A stretch of DNA of 64,000 bases. Source: Luzula sylvatica. Lineage: Eukaryota > Streptophyta > Magnoliopsida > Poales > Juncaceae. Location of the stretch: contig OX326957.1 in assembly GCA_946800325.1 (NCBI GenBank), forward strand, positions 61,649,070 to 61,713,069. Direction: 5' to 3'. Position numbers and translations under genes: made by a program. The first letter of the stretch is position 1. Each line of letters starts with the position of its first letter. Shown here in pieces: positions 57,277 through 64,000 of the stretch. The notes below the pieces were generated by a model. The model did no database searches. It was not told the origin of the DNA and was given only the letters and a program-made list of their open reading frames with translations.

Positions 57277-57317
57277 TAACAATAATAATAATAACAATAA
57301 TAATAATAATAATAAAA

Positions 57318-57370
<53 letters not shown>

Positions 57371-57398
57371 CAACAATAATAATAATAATAATAATAAC

Positions 57399-57442
<44 letters not shown>

Positions 57443-58234
57443 TAATAACAACAATAATAACAATAATAATAATAACAATAATAATAATAATAATAATATT
57501 AAAAAAAAAAATTAAAAAAAAATAAAATAAAAAAAATAATAATAATAATAATAATAATATTATAATAATATATAAAAAAAATATAATACTATATATTATT
57601 ATAATAATAAAAAAAATTATGATAATTATATTATATAAATATAATGAATATAATATTATATATTTTATTATAAAGAATGTTATTATATGGATAAAATATA
57701 ATATTATAATAATATATCAATGCATTTTATAATATTATATTATTATTATATATTAATAACCTTATTATATGTGTAATATTATTTTATTATAATAATATAA
57801 TTATTTTATTATTTTCAAATCTATATAATTAATATAATATATTGTACTAAGATAATAATTATTATAGTAATTATGCGGATATAATACAATGTTATAATAA
57901 TAAAACAATACATTTAATATTATTATAGTAAAAATATAATATTATATTAATTATATGAATATTACAATTATAATGCAATTATTTTATTCATATAATAATA
58001 TTATATGAATATAATGGGTTTACAATTGCTAGTAATATAGTAATTATATTATAATAATGAAATTCCAATTTCAAAATTCCAAATTTTCTAAACAACCAAA
58101 CAAAGAATTATATTTTCCAGCATATTATAATTTAGACATCCAAACAAACTATGGAATTATTATTTCCAGAAAAATTTTCTGCTCCACCTTATAATCCAAT
58201 TCCACTCTACTAATTCCACTTGCCAAACGGCCCC
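56786..58234. mobile_element. PIF/Harbinger-type non-autonomous element, ~1.45 kb
   Basis: Flanked by TTA at 56783-56785 and 58235-58237. Ends GGGCATGTTTGG (left) and, in reverse complement, GGGGCCGTTTGG (right). Subterminal similarity includes ttctttgtttggt with its complement. The interior is only AT-rich DNA and a very long AAT microsatellite. No transposase is seen. Confidence 0.7.
57231..57500. repeat. (AAT)n microsatellite with AAC variants, ~270 bp
   Basis: Nearly pure AAT/AAC trinucleotides, with impure AT-rich flanks to 57600. The poly-leucine ORF on minus is an artefact of this repeat. Confidence 0.97.
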
Positions 58235-58476
58235 TTAAGGCTTTTGTAATATCCCTTTTTTCAACGTGACATTAGAAAATTATAAAATCCAAATATAAAA
58301 CGAAAATTCATCAGTCAAATAATCTATACACCTCACAATAATAAATATAACACTTCATATTAATCAATTCATCGGACAAGTAGTCCACCGTTACACCGAA
58401 GAAAAATAAAAAATATATACAAGTAGACGAAAAAAAAAACAAAGAATAACTCAAAACCAAACAAAAACCCGACCTG

Positions 58477-58521
58477 AACCCTAAACCCTATAAACCCTAT
58501 GAACCCTAAACCCTAAACCCT
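58477..58521 (-). repeat. Interstitial telomere-like repeats
   Basis: Five to six CCCTAAA/CCCTATA-type units, about 90 bp beyond the SEC5 stop codon. They may be telo-boxes or a repair scar. Confidence 0.7.
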
Positions 58522-58610
58522 CAACACAAACCCAAACTCAAAAACCAAACCGTGTTCTAAACCCTAAACACAAACCCAAACTCAAAAACCAAACCGAATT
58601 AAACACGAAT

Positions 58611-60621
58611 TCACCTGCGTCTGCGAGAGACAGCAGGTGAACCGAGGCCCGAAGAGGCGGTAGTTTTCTCTCGGTCACGCCTAGTGTAACTAGGGGACGA
58701 AAGATTGCCTCCTTGAAAAGACGGGAACACCGGTTTCGGTGCCGTGACGGACGCACCGTGTAGGACTGGAGGACGAGTCGGGCTTGGGTTCGAGTTCGAA
58801 TGAGCTGACGATTCCACGAAGCAAGATATGTTTAGTCGCGTCCTTTCCATCTCCCCTTCTAGAAGCTCGCTACTGCACTGCAGTGCCACTTGCTGTATCA
58901 TTTCGTAAAATATATTTTATAAAAGGGTAAATATGACATTTTGATATTTTTTGTTTGTAAATAGCAGGAAAGAAGACTGACGAGTAGGTCATCGGCAGAA
59001 ACGGAGGGATTGGAGCGATCGTCGGCCATGGGATCGTCACTGCCACGTGTCGCTCTCCTGTTATGTCCAGGAGTCTCCTCTGACGGGCTCTCGCAAGCTT
59101 TATCCAACAGATTCTCTTTCAACAAATTCATAGCCTGGTGCGCGTCCTGGGAGAAGTACGCACTCAAGACCGTCTCGAAATAGTTCAGCTGTGTGGATGA
59201 AAGAAAAGAGTCGAGTGAATTTACTATTTTGCCCCTTGATAAATTAATGAATGGAAAGAAAGAGAGTTTAGGGGAAACCTCCAGCATGAGCTGGCAAAAG
59301 CCGTTGGAGTCCAGGATTTTGAGATCCGTGGATTTGTTTTCGTGGAAAACGCTGAGGAATGTGTCTATTAGTCCTTCTACTAAGATTCCTAGTGTTTTCT
59401 CTAATAATGGTTTTGCTCCTGAATATACCTGAATTTTTACAAATATAACCCTCAATTTTTCTTTATTTACAAGAAAAGAAGAAGAAGAATATTTACCTCC
59501 GCATGCGCGGCTACGATTATGTGAAGTAACTCGATGGTAGCGTCTCTAATACCCTGCATATTATTAAGAGAAAATAATATTAAATTTAAAGAAAATAAAA
59601 CTAATGATTTGTATTTTAATATTTTTTTCAGTATTTACTTTTACAGGAGGAGCAGAGTCCCATTGAATCCCAGAATCCAGGAGATAATTAAGAGCCGCAT
59701 TTCTCATTAGGTTCGACTATCAGACAAAAAAACAAAGAAATAAGTTACATACTTTTGATAAAATAACCCTAAAGTAAATAAATAAAAATTTAGTCCTTGA
59801 CCAAAGTATATATTTTTTTTGATAATAAATGGAGAAGGCTCATATGTCCTCCGTCCATTGATGTCAACGGGGATGATACTTCTCCTCCCAATCTCTCCAA
59901 ATAACCTAGCCGAACCAAAAAAGTCGTGTTAATTGAGATTTTATAAAAAAAAATGAGGGGGTAAATTGAATAAAGTACCGGCGAACTCGAGAAATCTGCT
60001 GAGAAATCCGAGTCGAACTGATTCTTGTATTTCGTGCAGCGGTTCTGAGATATCGTATGACTTGCTCGTCTCGTTTCTCAATGTCTGAATCATACTTGAA
60101 AAACAAAAATCACAAAAAATGTAAAATATATGAAAAAATGAATAAAGAAAAAGTATGATAAATTTATTAGTTAGGTTTTACTTACGAGTCGATACGGTCC
60201 ATGGCTGAAACGGCCATTTCGCGAAACTCGAGGGGCATGATCGAAATTGCGTAAGGAGACTTGTTTCTTTCGAGAGTGGTTAGAGTGATCCATGTTTCCT
60301 CACTGGAGATCTCCCTTGTGGTGGTCTTCATCCAATCGCATAAAGTCAGTATGTATGTCTTTGTCATTTCAAATTGCAACCCCCTCAATATTTTCACTGC
60401 AACAATTATACAATAATTACAATTTTAATCTTGGCAATATTTCCTTTTGAGAGAGAGAGAGAGAGAGAGAGGTAGGTACCAGCAGAAGGAGGAGAGGAGT
60501 CTTTTCCTTCGAGAGAGAAGCAAGCTTTAGAGATCTCTTTTATCGCGTCGCCCATAAATGAAGAGAGAATATTTGATACGTCAAAATCATGAAATGAACT
60601 TTGAACCTGTTTTTTCCACAT
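58611..60621 (-). pseudogene. SEC5: Exocyst SEC5, truncated gene (C-terminal exons only)
   Basis: Exons on minus: 60480-60621 (FMGDAIKEISKACFSLEGKD), 60186-60396 (FEMTKTYILTLCDWMKTTTR, LERNKSPYAISIMP), 59979-60094 (MIQTLRNETSKS, HEIQESVRLGFLSRFLEFAG), about 59830-59905, about 59647-59720 (NAALNYLLDSGIQWDSAPPV), 59497-59553, 59279-59428 (KPLLEKTLGILVEGLIDTFL), 58982-59188 and 58611-58892 (SSELLEGEMERTRLNISCFV, ending in SRRRR). This is the plant SEC5 subunit of the exocyst, which tethers secretory vesicles at the plasma membrane. The normal protein has about 1,080 residues; here the N-terminal half is absent from the window, and the exon(s) for about 60-70 residues between the fourth and fifth pieces are missing. 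The last five exons are fully in phase. It is probably a pseudogene of recent origin. Confidence 0.85.
60449..60472. repeat. (GA)n microsatellite
   Basis: About 12 GA units in the first intron of the truncated SEC5. Confidence 0.9.
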
Positions 60622-60665
60622 TCTAAACTAATTAGAATTAATTATAAAAAGTAATTTTCCACCCC

Positions 60666-60788
60666 TTAAATTTACGATCATTTTGGCCTTTCAAAATGAG
60701 CCACGTCGTTCTTTACTGTTCTCATTTTTTAAATTTACGATCATTTTGGCCTTTCAAAATGAGCCACGTCGTTCTTTACTGTTCTCAT
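60666..60788 (+). repeat. Tandem duplication, 2 x 60 bp
   Basis: 60666-60725 and 60729-60788 are identical (ttaaatttacgatcattttg ... ctttactgttctcat). Confidence 0.95.
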
Positions 60789-61968
60789 CTAAGCCATAGA
60801 TTTTTCATCTAAACCCTACAATCCTCTTTTTTTTTCTTTCCTGTGCGACCTCCTTTTTCTTGCTATATCGTACAGCACCATGCTGTACAGTTCCCCCTAA
60901 ACCCTACTATCATCTTTTCTTTGTTCTATCGTACCGCACTGCAGCACAACCATGGATGGTGGTCAGCACAAGAAAACCATGGTGAGAGAGAGAGGGAGAA
61001 AGGCGCACAACGAGAGTGAGAGAGAAAGAGAGGCGCACGACCATGGTCAGAGAGAGGCGCGCGGCAAGATCGCCCGAGAGAAAGAGGGATGCCAGATGCA
61101 GATCGAGCCGCCAACAAGTAAGTGTTTCAATTGTTCTTCTTTCAAATGGCATCTGTAACGGTTTGTTCATTCTTTGTGTATTTTTGTATTTGGATCCTCT
61201 TCTCTTGCGAGGTTTTTGTTTTGTTTGGATCGTTGAGGTATAGTTGCAGATTCGGTTCAACATTTTTGTATCCGAATTGCAGATTCGGTTCAACATTTTT
61301 GTATCCGAATTAAATTGGCTGAGGTATAGTTGTTTCGACAGCGCAAGAATGATCAAACAAAAGGGGTAAGTAGCAGTCATCAAGTCAAGATGCATCGATT
61401 TCGACATGAGTGAGAGATTGAAGCATGGAGTAAAATGTGACTGGTGAGGGGGCAACCTTTGGTGCATAGATTTTGAAATCGATACCATGTAGAACAGCTT
61501 CACATTTACTCACAGAGCATCATCATAAAGATAACGAGCACGCCATGTACAGTGAATTCTTTCTTCATTTCAATTTATTTAAAACCTGTACGGTTACACT
61601 ATCAATTAAACAAAAGATCTGTTTCCTTCCATTTGAAAATTCACATATTTTTTTAGTTTCATTTGTCCTCATTTTCTAAAATCAGAAATTTCCTAATTTA
61701 TGTGTCTTTTTTATTTATTTATCGTTAATGACTTATTTTCTTCTTCTTACGGGAAATAATTGAAAGCGTCCCAATTTTGTAGATGGGCCCACTTACAGCA
61801 TGTTACAAGCTTTCATTTGGTCCAACTCTTGTGGTACAATCTATACCAATCTATCAGTTTTTTAATGAAAATTTTGAATTTTTGAAGGGCCATTTGTGAG
61901 GGGTTTAGTTCATTTCAGTTTTCGATGTATGAAAACATGGAACTTCTCATAATGCTTGTAATCTTTTT
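60789..61968 (+). other. Region upstream of the copia fragment; no recognised gene
   Basis: A charged ORF starts at 60952 (MDGGQHKKTMVRER, rich in E, R, G) and reaches a GTAAGT donor-like site at about 61118, so it could be a first exon. No domain is seen, and its opposite strand is equally open. 61244-61309 is a 2 x 33-bp tandem duplication. Confidence 0.35.
61244..61309 (+). repeat. Tandem duplication, 2 x 33 bp
   Basis: Unit ttgcagattcggttcaacat plus tttttgtatccgaa, repeated exactly once. Confidence 0.9.
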
Positions 61969-61984
61969 GTGTGCATGGATCATT

Positions 61985-62913
61985 TCTCAAGGTTTGATAC
62001 GGCTCTTGCCGAAGAATTCTCTATTCTTATGCACAGTGAATTTGTCATGAGTATGATGGGAGAGTTAAAATTCTTCTTGGGTCTTCAAGTCACACAATCA
62101 AGTGAAGGAATTTTCGTCAACCAATCAAAGTACACTCACGAATTATTAAAGAGATTCGAGTTGGACCAAACTAAAACGAGTGACACTCCAATGGCAAAGG
62201 AATCAAAATTGGATGCGGATGAAGAAGGCGAATCGTTCGACATTACGTCCTATAGAGGAATGATCGGGAGCCTTCTTTATCTAACGGCGAGTCGTCCCGA
62301 CATCATGTTCGCCGTATGCTTGTGCGCTCGATTTCAAGCTAACCCCAAGGTATCACATTACACGGCCGTAAAACGCATATTTCGTTATTTAAAAGGTACA
62401 ATTGAACTTGGGATATGGTACGGGCATAGTGGGAACCTAAACCTAGTAGGATACACTGATGCGGATTTTGCCAGATCCCGAGTTGATCGAAAAAGCACGA
62501 GCGGTACATGCCAATTTTTGGGAGGTTTACTTGTATCATGGTCAAGTCGTAAACAACACTCGGTAGCCTTATCGACGGCCGAAGCCGAGTATGTAGCCGC
62601 AGGAAGCTGTTGTGCTCAATTACTGTGGTTGAACCAAACCCTCGGAGACTACGGTTTGAACTTCCGTAAAATCCCCATATTGTGCGACAACAATAGCGCA
62701 ATATGCATCTCGAAAAACCCTGTCCACCATTCACGAACCAAGCATATCGACATACGTCACCACTTCATTCGGGATTACGTGGAAAAAGGCGATGTTAAAC
62801 TCGAATGGATAGAGACTCAAAATCAAATTGCCGACATCTTCACAAAACCGTTACCATTTGCTCCTTTCTCCGATCTACGACTAAAGCTAGGTATGTTATC
62901 TCTCAAGAATTAA
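61985..62913 (+). mobile_element. Ty1/copia pol fragment (end of RT plus RNase H), SIRE-like
   Basis: An open frame of about 310 codons starts inside reverse transcriptase (EEFSILMHSEF, MSMMGELKFFLGLQV, YTHELLKRF) and runs through the connection (YRGMIGSLLYLTASRPDIMF). The RNase H acidic residues are present in YTDADFA (about residue 162), STAEAEY (about 202) and LCDNNSAI (about 239), followed by RTKHIDIRHHFIRD and QIADIFTKPL. The gag, protease, integrase and RT active-site YVDD parts are absent, so it is 5'-truncated at about 61985. The frame is undamaged, suggesting a young insertion or a young truncation. The motif style resembles the SIRE/Maximus lineage. Confidence 0.92.
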
Positions 62914-63039
62914 AATTCAGCATATTGGGTCTAGTCTCATGTAGTTGCATCATAACTGTATAATCATAAGTACAAATAGAGTTGTTGAACTAGGGTCAGT
63001 GTTTTGGGTAAATAAATCCGGGTCTCAGCTCAGTATCTA
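62914..63039 (+). other. Spacer after copia pol
   Basis: Short AT-rich stretch with no coding signal. Confidence 0.4.
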
Positions 63040-63240
63040 GTCCGTTCGAACGAACAAAAGAGTGCGTTCGGAACGGACAAATGAAGTCAACAAATACCAT
63101 CCTTCCAGACTCAAGTCCGTTCGAACGAACAAATGAGTGCGTTCGGAACGGACAAATGAAGTTAACAAATGCCATCCTTCCAGACTCAAGTCCGTTCAAA
63201 CGAACAAACAGTGCGTTCGGAACGGACAGATGAAATGTAT
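63040..63240 (+). repeat. 75-bp tandem repeat, 2 full units plus a partial third
   Basis: Units start at 63040, 63115 and 63190, each with gtccgttcgaacgaacaaa then gtgcgttcggaacggac, then a spacer ending ccttccagactcaa. The CGTTCGAACG palindrome recurs three more times outside the array, at 63291, 63366 and 63388. Confidence 0.93.
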
Positions 63241-63281
63241 GATTACTGCGGCATTTCATAGTATGGCGCCTGTCCCAACTG

Positions 63282-63800
63282 TTGCAAGTGCGTTCGAACG
63301 AACTCAAAGACCTCTCACCTGCAACTCAAACCCAAACAATGGCGCCTTTTACCCAGAAGCGTGTACGTTCGAACGCACATGAATGTCCGTTCGAACGGAC
63401 TCGTCGTATTTACTCTCCATCTGCATGCAACCGACCCTCATCAATGGACGCTATGGTTAATCTTCTCGTACGAAGAGACTTAAAGGGACACGATTTACAT
63501 TCTTCAAACCCTTCCCCTTATCTTCTCGTTCAAAAACTCCTTCTCCTCTCTCTCAAAAGCTTGATTTCATGGATGCAAATCGAAGCCTCATATCAAAAGG
63601 GAAATCCAAGGAAAAGAAGAGAACAGGAGAAAGCTCGAAAGCTCAAGAAATACCACCTCCTCCATCTCATCCCACCGCGAATCCGTCGGAGTCCCATTCG
63701 AGAACATTCAACGTCGACGACTTCTTTGCGTCCGGTCCAAGCTATCATCCCGACCCCGAACCCTTACCCCGGTCCCAACGAGATGTAATCAACGGCGGTG
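63282..63800 (+). other. ORF region downstream of copia pol, possible extra (env-like) ORF
   Basis: Two overlapping frames. One (63282-63788) is basic and has no domain. The other starts MDANRSLISKGKSKEKKR at 63569, continues SSKAQEIPPPPSHP and SRTFNVDDFFASGP, and looks like the charged, proline-rich N-terminus of transposon-encoded plant proteins. SIRE-type copia elements carry an additional ORF after pol, which fits by position, but no transmembrane or envelope feature can be read here. The window ends soon after. Confidence 0.4.
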
Positions 63801-64000
63801 TCATAAGTGTGTTGTGGTGTCGTGTTTGTTTTTATAGGACGTGCATGTGTGTGAGAAATTGAGTTTGTTGGGTTTGTATAGCTGAACAGCGTATGTTATG
63901 TGTGTGTTTGTATCGGCATGTGTCATGCCCTGAACTGCATAAATTTGATTTAGTGTCAGTCTGAGTATTATCAACTGTTGCATCTATTTTTTGATTTTTA
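63801..64000. other. Window end, no gene recognised
   Basis: GT-rich text (gtgtgttgtggtgtcgtgtt; tgtgtgtttg at 63899). It could be the 3' LTR or internal region of the copia element. Confidence 0.3.

Noticed and set aside
57209..57478. 89-residue poly-leucine/isoleucine ORF on minus
   Set aside because: Pure translation of the (AAT)n microsatellite.
60952..61118. Charged 55-residue first exon
   Set aside because: Both strands equally open, low complexity (RE repeats from gagaga), no downstream exons found.
63040..63240. CRISPR-like array
   Set aside because: Plant nuclear context, repeats are contiguous tandem 75-mers without unique spacers, and no cas genes.

Overview
This is a window of a eudicot-type plant nuclear genome. 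It has many short phase-matched GT-AG introns, very AT-rich intergenic DNA with microsatellites, plant-specific gene families (polyol transporter PLT4-like, fibrillin FBN5, F-box and F-box/LRR proteins, RCC1 family) and a dense load of plant DNA transposons. The species cannot be read from the sequence.

Host genes that look intact: a small TFIIIC subunit-6-like protein (6.2-6.7 kb, +), an F-box protein (7.7-9.0 kb, -), an F-box-like/RCC1-repeat protein (10.8-12.8 kb, +), a CBS-domain protein (19.2-20.1 kb, -), MYG1 (30.2-31.8 kb, +), a PLT4-like transporter (32.4-34.3 kb, +) and two alpha-1,4-glycosyltransferase (GT32, DXD) genes (35.2-36.5 and 44.7-45.9 kb, both -). Probably damaged genes: a BRO1-domain ALIX-like gene that stops before the V domain (28.8-30.0 kb, -), an FBN5 gene with a one-base frame problem in exon 1 (55.3-56.5 kb, -), a third, broken GT32 copy (51.4-52.3 kb, -), and a SEC5 exocyst gene reduced to its C-terminal exons with internal exons missing (58.6-60.6 kb, -). 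A 5'-truncated Ty1/copia element of SIRE-like type lies at 62-64 kb.

The most interesting layer is gene capture by DNA transposons. A Pack-MULE (1053-3852) with ~190-bp inverted ends holds a fragment of the purine-synthesis gene GAR synthetase on + and a fragment of an FBL3-like F-box/LRR gene on -. A Helitron-like element (about 13319-18104) carries a captured promoter/5' leader, most of a ChaC-type gamma-glutamylcyclotransferase without its first exon, and a FemABX/DUF482 acyltransferase fragment. A related element (about 40512-43856) carries the same captured promoter; it is delimited by comparison with an unoccupied copy of its target near 49.37 kb. A second Helitron family (ends at 23178, 26869, 48907, 54822) includes one copy that abuts a near-identical 120-bp copy of the SEC5 exon still present 5 kb away. 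Several MITEs with readable target-site duplications (TTA/TAA, 7-9 bp) are nested among these. An 83-bp near-perfect foldback lies just 3' of the ALIX-like gene, and a decayed ~180-bp tandem repeat lies at 4.1-5.6 kb.

No operon-like or dedicated defence system is visible; neighbouring genes have unrelated jobs. The functional themes are transcription (TFIIIC), ubiquitin-ligase adaptors (F-box), membrane traffic (ALIX, SEC5), Golgi glycosylation (GT32), plastid lipids (FBN5) and sugar-alcohol transport.
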